Part shown: piece after piece, positions 23,838-32,927 of the stretch
Numbering within the stretch: the stretch's first letter is position 1
Layout: each line of letters starts with the position of its first letter
NCBI GenBank assembly: GCA_016712345.1
Contig: JADJRH010000011.1
Coordinates: forward strand, 1,488,001 to 1,552,000
Reading direction: 5' to 3'
Source of the DNA: Polyangiaceae bacterium
GTDB taxonomy: Bacteria > Myxococcota_A > Polyangia > Polyangiales > Polyangiaceae
Length of the DNA stretch: 64,000 nt
Made by a program: the position numbers and the translations under genes
The notes under the pieces: generated by a model
Databases searched by the model: none
The model's input: the letters and a program-made list of their open reading frames with translations, nothing else
Told to the model about the DNA's origin: nothing

Positions 23838-24406
23838 GGTTTTACGGCCCGCAACTGGCCGTCCTCCTTGGTGACGAGAATCCATCCACCTTCTACCGTA
23901 CCCCCGAGCGCGACAATTCCCACATACGAGGGCGTCGCGAGGTCATAGGCAATTGTGCCCGACGCATCGTAGGTGACGCTGTCCGGGAATTCGTCGAGAA
24001 CGGTCTGATAGGCACGGATCGCCTGGTCCTTTATCGCCGGGGGATCTTCGACCCGCGCGTCACCGGAGAGAAAGGCGGCCGCAAGGTTTTTGCCCACGTA
24101 GAATTGGGCTTCCCCACCGGGCTGATGCGCGAGGACCGTTTCCCACACATAAAACGCCGCGATAGGGCCCGCGCCGCTCTGGATCTGCCACTTGGTTTCA
24201 GTCCCTACGTTTGCCTCCGCAAACGGATTGTCTGGATTGGAGAGGGCCGCTTGGCTCGGATGGATTCCCTCATCTGGGTGCGAGAGCGAGAGCGTCACTT
24301 CGGAGAGCGAGTCTTCGTAGTAGAACGTGGCGTCGTTGGAGCAGCCTGTCCCAAGGACTGCGATTCCGCCGGCGGCAAAAGTGGCGAGGAGATGGAGGGT
24401 TCGCAT
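23834..24406 (-). CDS. Lipoprotein of the glycan operon, function unknown
   Basis: 190 residues. Signal peptide MRTLHLLATFAAGGIAVLG with lipobox LGTGC (Cys at residue 22). The mature part has no known domain; helical text ALSNPDNPFAEANVGTETKW and KNLAAAFLSGDARVEDPPAI resembles tetratricopeptide-like packing. An AAAGGAGA ribosome site precedes the ATG 13 bp after the barrel-fusion gene. Position six of seven in the operon suggests a periplasmic or outer-membrane accessory to the barrel or to glycan binding. No catalytic motif is seen. Confidence 0.7.
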   Translation of the reverse strand: MRTLHLLATFAAGGIAVLGTGCSNDATFYYEDSLSEVTLSLSHPDEGIHPSQAALSNPDNPFAEANVGTETKWQIQSGAGPIAAFYVWETVLAHQPGGEAQFYVGKNLAAAFLSGDARVEDPPAIKDQAIRAYQTVLDEFPDSVTYDASGTIAYDLATPSYVGIVALGGTVEGGWILVTKEDGQLRAVKP

Positions 24407-24418
24407 GGGGGGTCTCCT

Positions 24419-27400
24419 TTATAAGTTCATGTGGAGGTAGGTTCCAAGTTCGTACTCGGTGCCCGTGGCGTTGACGTCGGCAGCATCCACAACGAACCCT
24501 TCGGAATTTTCGTCGAGCGTACGGACTTGCCAGCGGAAGCCGAAGCGGGTGCCCACCATGTTGAGCACGGGGATGCCGAGGCCCATGGAGATATCTCCGT
24601 ACCACTGAAGAGGATAGGTCAAGTTGAAATCCTTGTGGTAGTCGTAGGGGCCCCAGTCGTCAATGAGAAGGCTTGTCGTGAGGAGCGCCTTGTTCCACGT
24701 CAGTCGCGCTGTCCCTCCATAATGGGTGACGAGCCGTGCATTGTCGCCGCGCGCCTGCCCCTGACCCACAAACAGCGAGCCGGACAGCCTCCAAGCGTCG
24801 GCGAAATTGGACACCCAGGTGCCTGTCAGATCCCATACGTCCTGCGCCGGCGGGGACTTGTCGAACGCGAACGGGGTGCCGTTGGCCAAGAAGCCGATGT
24901 TGGCGTCGCGCACTGTGGGCTGATGCCGGTAAACGAAGTCGAGGCTGCCGGCGAAGCGGGCGTCTTCCTTAATCTCGCGGTCCCACGCGCCGTACCACGT
25001 GGCCGGGGTGGGATCATAAACAATCAGCAGTTCGCCGCCGATGGTTTCGCGGTTGTCGAGCACGGCAAACGGGTCGTCGATCACGTTGCGCGCGCGGAAC
25101 CCGGCGTTGTAGGTGTTCGTGGCGGGGTTGTACCGATCGGCGATGTTGGGCATTGGGCCGATGAGGGGTTTGCGGTAAAGGGCGTTGGGGGCGATTTGGA
25201 GGTTGCCGAGGTTGAGCGAAACTCCGGCCATGCCACTCGCCTGGTTGCCGCGGCCGCTTTGCTTCATTGTCCAGCGTGTGAGGGTGATGGTTGAGTCGGG
25301 GCCGCCGCTCGCGACGAGGCCGCGGAGCTGCCCCTCGGCGTAGAAGCGAAACGCGCCGCCTTCGTACACGATCTTGGCCTTTCCACCGAGCGTGTCGAAC
25401 CACTGCACCTTGTCTTTGAGAACCTCAAAACCGCTGCCCAGATAGCCCCCCTTGCCGTCGGCGGTCGGTCGAGTAAAGGCGAAATCGCGGCCGATTTGCT
25501 GGGGCGACGAGAAGATGCCGCCCACCCCGATTTGGAGCCCGCCGCTCGCCACTCCCACGTGGAGGGTGGCTTTGCGAGACTGCTGCTCGGGGATGGCAGA
25601 GCTGGTGTTGGCGCTCGCGTTTGACGCGAGGTCTTCCTGGTACATGGCAGTCACGGCGACGCGCCCGAATTCTCGCCGATATTTGCCGATCACCATGGGG
25701 TTTGCACCCCAATAGAGCTGGGGTCCAAAAGCGATCTTCAGGCCGTCGAGCTGCTTTTTGCCGGCGCCCACGACGCCGAAAGGCGCCTCCCCGTTGTAAC
25801 GGTCGAGGAACATGCCATAGTTGGCCTCGGGGTAAAGTCCGAAGAAATCGCCCTCGTCGCCCCAGTGGAAGTGGCCTGTTCGATAATAGCCGTCGAGTGT
25901 GAACCATGGTTGATCCACGGAGAACTCGGCCTGGTAGATCGCGACCCTCTCGCGGTCAATCTCGGGGTCGCCGGGCTTCCGCGGGCCGAGGGGAGGGATC
26001 TTGCCGCGGGTTTCGTAGAAGATGCGGTCGAGCCGATTGGACGGGACGTTTCCGAGGACGTTGAAGGACATGCGGCCTGTCACGCGCGGTGTCGGCTGGA
26101 CGCTCACGTCCACGAAGAGCGACTGCATGTGATCAAAGACGGGCGTGCTGAGCCGCAGGGTGCGCGCGTCTCCGGCCGTGGTGTATGTCTCAAACTTCAT
26201 CAGGGCGGAGGAAATCCGCAGCGAGCTGAGTGCCGCCGTTTGCGCGAGCGCGAGTTCGGCGTTGTAACGGGCGGCGAAATCGGCCGGGCGCAGGTGGTCG
26301 AAATGCGCTTTGATTCGAGTTAACGTGACGTCGGGACCGTAAGGGTTGAGCTTAAACGCCTCTTGAAGAAGGTAATACGCCGATCTCGGGTGGATGTCAT
26401 AGAAGCCGTCGGCGTCGGCGCGGTCTTTGGAAACCAGGCCAAACCACTCCTCGTTCATGTTGTTGTCGCCCGCAACGAAGTCTTTTGAATACCCTTCGTT
26501 CGGCCATGTCGCCTTGGTGTCGTGGATGTCGAGGTTGGTCTCCTGACCCACTTTCCACCACCCATCGTCCCACTGAAAAATGAAGCCGCCGATCGCGTTG
26601 CCGGAGCGGCCTTTGCCCGATGTCTGCTCGTAGATCTCTTCCCATTGATGGCGCAGGTATTCGGCCTGGGCGAGGTGGTCTTCGCGGCCCTGCTTGGCAT
26701 CATACGCGTCGGCGCCAAACTCAGTGAAAAGCAGCGGCACGCCGAGCGTGGTGCGCACCTTGTCGAAGAGATCGCGCGCCGATGGACCCCTGTAGACGTT
26801 GGCACCGAACACGTCGAGGCCTTTGCAGTGCTCGCGGACGAGTTCGATGTATTGGGCGTCTCCGTTGACGAGGGCGACCGGGTGGTTTGTATCTTGCGCT
26901 TTGATCTCACGGATGGCCTCGCCCATGAGCGTATAGAGCGAAACGGCGCGGGCGGCGTCCTCCTTGCCGGGGAGAGCCTGGATCTCGAAAGAAGTCCACG
27001 TGAGGCCGTAGTTGTTCTCGTTGCCGAGGAGCCAGAAAAGAAGGCCGCGCGTGCCTTTGTAGCGCTCCACTTTGGTCTTCAAGTCGGCCAGGATGGCCTT
27101 GCGGTGGACTGGGTTATTGTAGTCGATATTGGCCACGAACGCGCCGCCGATGTCGAAGCCGTACCGGCCCATCAGATGGTTGATGGAGGTGTAGATGCCG
27201 TAGTGATCGTAGATCCACGTGATCCAGCGCGGCGGTACTTCTGAAAATAGCCGAATGGCGTTGACGCCCATATCGCGGAGCAAGCTCATGTCGCGGTGGA
27301 GAACGCGCTCGATGAAGGCGTCCGGTTTGGACCAGAACGCATAGCTATAGTTCGTGCCGATAGGGCTGTGCCCCCAGTTCATGCCGTGAACGAGGGTGTC

Positions 27401-27859
27401 TTTGCCGTCGATCTGGAGCCGCATCCCGGCGGCATCGCGCACAATACGGACTGTTTGAGCGGCCGGTGTCTTGGCGGGTTCGACGGGCTCACCGGTGGGC
27501 GGCGCTTCGTGTGGAAGGGGGACGTTCGGCGGTGTCGCGGGAGCAGAGCCGGAGGCAGCGGGGGGTGGAGCGGGCGGCGCCGAGGGCGACGCCGAAGCCG
27601 CGGGCGGCGACGCGGGTTGCGTGGAGGGCGAGGCGGACGCCGCAGGTGGTGACGCGGGTTGCGCGGATGCGGATACCGACGCGGCAGGAGGGGCGGGCGG
27701 CGCCGAAGGAGCGACCGACGGCGCAGCGGTGGGGGCGGCCGTGGGCGCCGTGGGGATCGACGAAGGCGACGCCGACGGGACCGGGGGTGCTGCCCAGGCC
27801 CGAGGCCCCAGCGCCAGGGCCGCGATGAGAGCGGAGACGAACCGAAGGCGGCCGCTCAC
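24419..27859 (-). CDS. GH2-like TIM-barrel glycosidase fused to an outer-membrane beta-barrel
   Basis: 1,146 residues from the GTG at 27859, which overlaps the GH1 stop as GTGA and gives the signal peptide VSGRLRFVSALIAALALG with an AWA cleavage site. Residues 27-130 are a Pro/Ala/Ser linker. Residues about 140-520 form a TIM barrel with the GH2-type acid/base in FWLLGNENNYG (E281) and nucleophile in LLFTEFGADAYD (E380). After about residue 560 the protein becomes a run of amphipathic strands (DGYYRTGHFHWGDEGDFFG, KIVYEGGAFRFYAEGQLRG, TGTEYELGTYLHMNL) as in outer-membrane barrels. The enzyme would thus be anchored in the outer membrane. It is fifth in the operon. The exact GH family and substrate are inferred. 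Confidence 0.85.
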   Translation of the reverse strand: MSGRLRFVSALIAALALGPRAWAAPPVPSASPSSIPTAPTAAPTAAPSVAPSAPPAPPAASVSASAQPASPPAASASPSTQPASPPAASASPSAPPAPPPAASGSAPATPPNVPLPHEAPPTGEPVEPAKTPAAQTVRIVRDAAGMRLQIDGKDTLVHGMNWGHSPIGTNYSYAFWSKPDAFIERVLHRDMSLLRDMGVNAIRLFSEVPPRWITWIYDHYGIYTSINHLMGRYGFDIGGAFVANIDYNNPVHRKAILADLKTKVERYKGTRGLLFWLLGNENNYGLTWTSFEIQALPGKEDAARAVSLYTLMGEAIREIKAQDTNHPVALVNGDAQYIELVREHCKGLDVFGANVYRGPSARDLFDKVRTTLGVPLLFTEFGADAYDAKQGREDHLAQAEYLRHQWEEIYEQTSGKGRSGNAIGGFIFQWDDGWWKVGQETNLDIHDTKATWPNEGYSKDFVAGDNNMNEEWFGLVSKDRADADGFYDIHPRSAYYLLQEAFKLNPYGPDVTLTRIKAHFDHLRPADFAARYNAELALAQTAALSSLRISSALMKFETYTTAGDARTLRLSTPVFDHMQSLFVDVSVQPTPRVTGRMSFNVLGNVPSNRLDRIFYETRGKIPPLGPRKPGDPEIDRERVAIYQAEFSVDQPWFTLDGYYRTGHFHWGDEGDFFGLYPEANYGMFLDRYNGEAPFGVVGAGKKQLDGLKIAFGPQLYWGANPMVIGKYRREFGRVAVTAMYQEDLASNASANTSSAIPEQQSRKATLHVGVASGGLQIGVGGIFSSPQQIGRDFAFTRPTADGKGGYLGSGFEVLKDKVQWFDTLGGKAKIVYEGGAFRFYAEGQLRGLVASGGPDSTITLTRWTMKQSGRGNQASGMAGVSLNLGNLQIAPNALYRKPLIGPMPNIADRYNPATNTYNAGFRARNVIDDPFAVLDNRETIGGELLIVYDPTPATWYGAWDREIKEDARFAGSLDFVYRHQPTVRDANIGFLANGTPFAFDKSPPAQDVWDLTGTWVSNFADAWRLSGSLFVGQGQARGDNARLVTHYGGTARLTWNKALLTTSLLIDDWGPYDYHKDFNLTYPLQWYGDISMGLGIPVLNMVGTRFGFRWQVRTLDENSEGFVVDAADVNATGTEYELGTYLHMNL

Positions 27860-29229
27860 GCGTCGCGCTCCGGTAAAGCGTTGGCTCGAATCACTTCGCG
27901 GTACCATCGGGCACTCTCCTTCGGGATTCGCTGTTGGGTCTCGTAGTCGACCCACACGACGCCGAATCGCTTTGCATAGCCGTGAGCCCACTCGTAGTTG
28001 TCGAGGAGGGACCACAAGAAGTAGCCTCGCAGCGGGATCCCCTCATCGCATGCCGTTTGGCACGCTTCGAGGTGGCCGCGCAGAAAGTCGCGACGCCGGG
28101 TGTCACGGATCCGGCCATCCGCTCCAGGTCCGGTGTCGAATGCCGCACCGTTCTCGGTGACATAGATCCGAGGTGCGGAATACTCAGAGTGAACGCGCCG
28201 GAGGATCTTGAGGAGCCCCTCGGGATGGATCTCCCAACCCATGTCCGTCGCGTCCTCCGCGGCGAAGACGGTGGGAGCGAGGTTGTCGCTTTCGGGGACT
28301 TTCGCGGACCGGACAATGGCGCGGGAGTAATAATTGACCCCGAGGAAATCGATTTCGCGGGCCGCGATGTCCATGTCGCCCGGTTTCACAAAAGGCAGTT
28401 CTCCCTCGGGGGGGAGGTGGCCGTCTTGCCGGTGGAGACGGACAATGTCCTCTGGATAACCTCGACCGAAAATAGGATCGAGGTACCAGCGATTGAAGGT
28501 TCCATCGAGTTCACGACAGGCCAGATGGTCCGCCTCGGAGGGGGAGGCGGGGTCGCAGTGGAGGAGGTTGAGCGTGATTCCAACCTCCGCGCCCGGTGCG
28601 TTTTGCCGCAGCACAGGGACGGCCAAGCCATGGGAGAGGTTCAGGTGGTGCGCCGTCGCGAGGGCAAGAGGAAAGCTCGACCGCCCCGGAGCGTGGTGGC
28701 CGTTCGCGTGGCCGAGGACGCTGATGCACCAAGGCTCGTTGTGCGTGATCCAGTGCTTCACCCGATCGCCGAGCCGTCGCGACACAACGTCGGCGAAGTC
28801 GACAAAAGCGAGAGCGGTGTCGCGCGAGGGCCAACCGCCCGCATCCTCCAGCGCTTGGGGGAGATCCCAGTGGTAGAGGGTCACGAAGGGGATGATCTTT
28901 GCCTCAAGCAGCCTGTCCACGAGGCGATCGTAGAAGTCGAGACCTCGCGTCTCGACGTGTGCCCTTCGGCCCGTCGGAAGTATCCGCGGCCAGGCGATCG
29001 AGAACCGATACGCCTTCATCCCGAGAGAGGCCATGAGGTCGATGTTAGTGGCGAATTGGTGGTAGTGATCGCAGGCGACATTGCCGTTCGAGTTGTCGGC
29101 GATCGTCCCCGGCGTTTTGGCGAATCGGTCCCAGATGGACTCGCCCCGGCCGTCCTCGTGCGCGGCACCTTCGATCTGGTACGAGGAGGTCGCGGAACCC
29201 CACACGAACCCTTCAGGAAATCGCTTCAT
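27856..29229 (-). CDS. GH1 family beta-glucosidase
   Basis: 457 residues from the ATG at 29229 (MKRFPEGFVWGSATSSYQIEGA), with GGAG 11 bp upstream; longer in-frame starts exist at 29250 and 29283. All GH1 hallmarks are present: the N-terminal block, WDLPQALEDAGGW, acid/base E165 in THNEPW, nucleophile E359 in YVTENGAAF and the C-terminal LWSLLDNYEWAHGY. There is no signal peptide, so the enzyme is cytoplasmic. It removes glucose from the non-reducing end of imported beta-glucosides such as cellobiose or laminaribiose. It overlaps the transporter gene by 17 bp upstream and the barrel-fusion gene by 4 bp downstream. Confidence 0.96.
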   Translation of the reverse strand: MKRFPEGFVWGSATSSYQIEGAAHEDGRGESIWDRFAKTPGTIADNSNGNVACDHYHQFATNIDLMASLGMKAYRFSIAWPRILPTGRRAHVETRGLDFYDRLVDRLLEAKIIPFVTLYHWDLPQALEDAGGWPSRDTALAFVDFADVVSRRLGDRVKHWITHNEPWCISVLGHANGHHAPGRSSFPLALATAHHLNLSHGLAVPVLRQNAPGAEVGITLNLLHCDPASPSEADHLACRELDGTFNRWYLDPIFGRGYPEDIVRLHRQDGHLPPEGELPFVKPGDMDIAAREIDFLGVNYYSRAIVRSAKVPESDNLAPTVFAAEDATDMGWEIHPEGLLKILRRVHSEYSAPRIYVTENGAAFDTGPGADGRIRDTRRRDFLRGHLEACQTACDEGIPLRGYFLWSLLDNYEWAHGYAKRFGVVWVDYETQQRIPKESARWYREVIRANALPERDA

Positions 29230-31954
29230 CGGTATGCGCTCCGGGGACATCGTCATAGAGATGGCATCGGACGTGGTGTCCAATGGAGATCAAGTGAGCT
29301 TCAGGGCGGGCGGTTTCGCAGACGTCATGCTTTTGCAAGCATCGGGACGAGAACGGGCAGGCGGCGCGTGTGTCGGCGTTGTGGGCCGACCCCGGGTGGG
29401 CTTCGATCGCCGCCTCAAGCGCGGCGCGGCTGTCAATCACCGAGGAGAGGAGAAGCCGCGCGTAGGGGTGCTTGGGCTTGCGAATGACCTCTTCTGCGAT
29501 GCCCTCCTCGACGACCGTGCCGGCATAGAGCACCAGAATGCGGTCGGCGAGGTTGCGCGCGCTCGCCAGATCGTGCGTGATGAACAAGACTGCAATGCCC
29601 AGATCATTCGAGAGGCGGCGAAATAGAGAAAGGATCTCCAGGCGGATCGACACGTCGAGCATCGACGTCGGCTCGTCCGCGAGGATGATGCGCGGTTCAA
29701 CGGCGAGCGCCCGCGCGATGGCGACGCGCTGCCTCTGGCCGCCCGACAGCGTATGGGGAAAGCGATCGATGTATTCGGCCGCCGGGGTCAGGCCGACTTT
29801 TTCGAGCAGTTCAAGGCTGCGCTCGCGAACGCGATCGCGCGTGACGCGCCCGTGGATGAGGAGCGGTCGCGCGAGGTGGTGAGCCACGGTGTGCACCGGG
29901 TTGAGCGAGCCGAAGGGATCTTGGAATACGAATTGTACCTGACCCCGATAGGTGAGCGAGGCGCGCCGCGGTTCGTTGGTGAACACGTCCTCGCCCCGGA
30001 AGCTCATCTGCCCGGAGTCGGGAGTTTCAAGGCGCATGACTTGCCGCGCAATGGTGCTCTTTCCACACCCTGACTCGCCGACAAGCGCGACGATCTCGCC
30101 CTCATGCACATCAAAGGAGACATCACGCAGGACTTGACGGCTGCGCTTTCGCAGGCCGCTGCCCGTCTTGTAAGACTTGTGCAGGCCCCGAATCGAAAGG
30201 AGAACGTTGGACTTGGCCTGCACTCCGCCGTCTTCGCGGCGAGGCGCGGCGAGGCTCCGCGGGCCGGTGAGCGACGGGAAGGCGTGCATGAGTTTTTTGG
30301 TGTAGGGGTGTCGCTCGGCGAGCCCGAGGGCTCCTGGGGCGGCGACGTCGACCAGCTTGCCTTTGTAGAGGATGCCCACGCGATCGGCAAAGGCCAACAT
30401 GAGCGGGAGATCGTGGCTGATGAAGAGAATCGAGAAACCGAGTTCTTTCTCCAGCTTCATGACTCTCTGGAGGATCTCTTTCTGCACCACCACGTCAAGC
30501 GCCGTGGTCGGCTCATCCATGATCACGAGTCGGGGGCGGAGGGCGAGCGCAATGGCCATCACCACGCGCTGCCTCATACCGCCCGAGAGCTGATGGGGAT
30601 AGGCCGAGGCATTTTTTCGATCGATGTCGACAAGATCGAGCAGTTCGTCGGTTCGGCGGCGGATCTCTTCTGCGGTGACGACCCCGTGCGCTTCAAGGGT
30701 GTCGGCGACCTGCTCGCCGACAGTGAGCACGGGATTCAAAGCGTTCATGGCGCTCTGGAACACCATGGAGCCGTCCCGCCATCGAAAGCGCCGCAGCTCA
30801 ACAGCGTTCATCACAAGAATGTCGGCGCCTTCGAAGTGGATCTCTCCGCGGGCCACGCGGCCGGGCGGTTGGAGGATTTGGAGGATCGCTTGTCCGATGG
30901 TCGACTTGCCGCTCCCCGACTCCCCGGCGAGGCCGAATACCTCGCCGGCTTGGATCTCGAAAGACACGTCGTCCACCGCGGTGATCACTCCGGCATCGGA
31001 GGGAAACTCCACCACCAGATGGCGCACGGAGAGAACAGGTCGCGGGTCGCCCTCGGGCAAAGGCGCCTTGTCGCGAGGGGCGTTGTCGGCCGGTGGCTCC
31101 GCGGGATTGGCTTTCGCTGCGCGCTCGGTGCGAAGGCGGGGATTGGTCACCTCGTCGATGGCGAAGTTGAGCATTGTGAGCGCGAAGCCCACGAGCGCGA
31201 TGCAGAGGCCGGTTGGCAAAAGGATCCACCACGAGCCCGTCAGGAGCGTCGCATCGTTGGCGGCCCAGTAGAGGTTGGTGCCCCAAGTGACTTTGCCCAC
31301 GTCTCCGAGCCCCAGAAATTCGAGCCCGACCTGCGCTCCAATGGCATAGATCGTTGTCCCGATGAACGCGGACACCAGGAGCGAGGCCATGTTCGGCAGG
31401 ATCTCCCGGGTGATGATCCAAAAGCGTCGCTCACCCGCCACAACGGCCGCAGCCACATAGTCGCGCCCGCGCAGAGAAAGGGTCTGCGAGCGAAAGACGC
31501 GCGCATTCCAGGCCCAGCCCGACACGACAAGGACCGCCGTCAAGCTGACCGGGCCCACAGGCAGGTACGCGGCCAGAATGACCGCCAAGGGGAGCCCCGG
31601 AATAACGAGGAATACGTTGGTGAGGATCGACAAAATATCGTCCATCCACCCGCCGAAATAGCCGGCGGTCACACCAACAAGGGCGCCCACAAACACCACA
31701 AGGATCCCGACGGCGAATCCCACGAGCAGGGTCACCCGAGAGCCCACGACCACCTGCGCGAGCACGTCTTGCCCTTGCCCCGTGGTGCCCAGCCAGTGCT
31801 CCCACGAAGGGGGAGAATGCGGCACCCCGAGGAAGGCCGTGGGGTCTTGCACGAGCAGAGGCCCGAAGATCATCATGAAAGCGAACCCGAGGAGGATCAG
31901 CCCTCCAAAGGTGGCCTTTCGGTTGCGGCCGAACGCGCGAAGCCGGCTATTCAT
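29213..31954 (-). CDS. ABC transporter triple fusion: OppC-type permease plus two Opp ATPases
   Basis: 913 residues. Residues 1-270 are an OppC-type permease (VGSRVTLLVGFAVGILVVFVGA, with the EAA-like loop VAGERRFWIITREILPNMAS). A 40-residue linker leads to ATPase 1: Walker A GESGSGKST, signature LSGGMRQR, Walker B LVIMDEP. A second linker leads to ATPase 2: Walker A GESGCGKST, signature LSGGQRQR, IILADEP, then the C-terminal cysteine-containing ACPFSSRC of the OppF/OppD family. Normally these are three separate proteins (OppC, OppD, OppF). Fusion keeps the stoichiometry of one half-transporter. It overlaps the OppB-type gene by 8 bp and the GH1 gene by 17 bp. It should energise import of oligosaccharides bound by the family 5 lipoprotein. 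Confidence 0.93.
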   Translation of the reverse strand: MNSRLRAFGRNRKATFGGLILLGFAFMMIFGPLLVQDPTAFLGVPHSPPSWEHWLGTTGQGQDVLAQVVVGSRVTLLVGFAVGILVVFVGALVGVTAGYFGGWMDDILSILTNVFLVIPGLPLAVILAAYLPVGPVSLTAVLVVSGWAWNARVFRSQTLSLRGRDYVAAAVVAGERRFWIITREILPNMASLLVSAFIGTTIYAIGAQVGLEFLGLGDVGKVTWGTNLYWAANDATLLTGSWWILLPTGLCIALVGFALTMLNFAIDEVTNPRLRTERAAKANPAEPPADNAPRDKAPLPEGDPRPVLSVRHLVVEFPSDAGVITAVDDVSFEIQAGEVFGLAGESGSGKSTIGQAILQILQPPGRVARGEIHFEGADILVMNAVELRRFRWRDGSMVFQSAMNALNPVLTVGEQVADTLEAHGVVTAEEIRRRTDELLDLVDIDRKNASAYPHQLSGGMRQRVVMAIALALRPRLVIMDEPTTALDVVVQKEILQRVMKLEKELGFSILFISHDLPLMLAFADRVGILYKGKLVDVAAPGALGLAERHPYTKKLMHAFPSLTGPRSLAAPRREDGGVQAKSNVLLSIRGLHKSYKTGSGLRKRSRQVLRDVSFDVHEGEIVALVGESGCGKSTIARQVMRLETPDSGQMSFRGEDVFTNEPRRASLTYRGQVQFVFQDPFGSLNPVHTVAHHLARPLLIHGRVTRDRVRERSLELLEKVGLTPAAEYIDRFPHTLSGGQRQRVAIARALAVEPRIILADEPTSMLDVSIRLEILSLFRRLSNDLGIAVLFITHDLASARNLADRILVLYAGTVVEEGIAEEVIRKPKHPYARLLLSSVIDSRAALEAAIEAHPGSAHNADTRAACPFSSRCLQKHDVCETARPEAHLISIGHHVRCHLYDDVPGAHTDEAIS

Positions 31955-32927
31955 TGGCCCTCGTCCTCGGGTCGAGCCACGCGATGGTGATGTCCACCAG
32001 CCAGTTTGCGAAAAGGACGCTCAGGGTGATGATCAGAAAAAGCCCCTGCATCAGCGGGTAGTCCTGGCCCCGAACGGCCTGAACGAGCAGGTAGCCCATG
32101 CCCGGATACGAGAAGATGATCTCGCTCAAGAGCGAGCCGGAGAGGACGAAGCCAAGCGCCATGCCGAAGCTCGTGATACTCGGCAAGAGGGCGTTTCGTG
32201 CGGCGTAGCGCCACATCACCCTTTTTTGAGACAGACCTTTCGCCCGCGCCATGGTGATGTAGTCCGAGCCGAGGATGCCAATCATGTTATTTCGCATTCC
32301 GAGCATCCAGCCGCCGACGGTGGCGACGACGATGGTGGCGGCCGGCAGCACCGCGTGGTGAACGGCATCCAGAAAGAAGCCGAACGTGGGCCCGGGCGTC
32401 ATGTCGTAGGAATACGCGTGCCGCAGGGGGAACCAACCCAGCACGAAGCCGAACAGGTAGAGCGCGAACATCGCCAACCAGAAGTAAGGAAAAGCCCCGA
32501 TGAACGCGAGCACCGGCGGAAACATCGAGTCCAATAAGCCGCCGCGCCGCCACGCAGCGAGGGTGCCAAGGAATGTGCCGAGGGCGAAGCTCAAGATGAC
32601 CGCCACGCCCGTGAGCACAAGCGTCCAGGCGAGGCCGGTGCCGATCACGTCGGTCACAGGGGTCGGGTAATAGGCGATCGAGCGGCCAAGATCCCCCGTA
32701 AAAACGTGCTTGAGATAGGCGAGATATTGCTGGAATGTGGAGCCGGCGTCGAGCCCGAAAGAGGCGCGCAGCGCGGTCATGGCCTCGGGCTGCATCTGTC
32801 CCTGGAATCGCGCGAACATGGCCGACGCAGGGTCACCGGGCATAAGTCGCGGCACCAGGAAATTGAGCGTGATCGACGCGAACGCCGCCAGAAGGTAGAA
32901 CCCAAGCCTGCGCAGAGCGTACCCCAT
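31947..32927 (-). CDS. OppB/DppB-type ABC transporter permease
   Basis: 326 residues from the ATG at 32927, which overlaps the binding-protein stop as TGATG; a GTG one codon earlier is possible. Six hydrophobic segments are visible. The N-terminal LGFYLLAAFASITLNFLVPRLMPGDPA is the typical OppB start, and MARAKGLSQKRVMWRYAARNALLP is the EAA loop that contacts the ATPase. The family usually moves peptides or nickel, but several thermophile and actinobacterial members import beta-gluco-oligosaccharides with a family 5 binding protein. The operon context supports the latter. The partner permease is fused to both ATPases. Confidence 0.93.
   Translation of the reverse strand: MGYALRRLGFYLLAAFASITLNFLVPRLMPGDPASAMFARFQGQMQPEAMTALRASFGLDAGSTFQQYLAYLKHVFTGDLGRSIAYYPTPVTDVIGTGLAWTLVLTGVAVILSFALGTFLGTLAAWRRGGLLDSMFPPVLAFIGAFPYFWLAMFALYLFGFVLGWFPLRHAYSYDMTPGPTFGFFLDAVHHAVLPAATIVVATVGGWMLGMRNNMIGILGSDYITMARAKGLSQKRVMWRYAARNALLPSITSFGMALGFVLSGSLLSEIIFSYPGMGYLLVQAVRGQDYPLMQGLFLIITLSVLFANWLVDITIAWLDPRTRANE

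Noticed and set aside
27934..29487. 517-residue plus-strand open frame
   Set aside because: Antisense to GH1; the GH1 active-site motifs settle the strand.
30104..31990. 628-residue plus-strand open frame
   Set aside because: Antisense to the transporter fusion.
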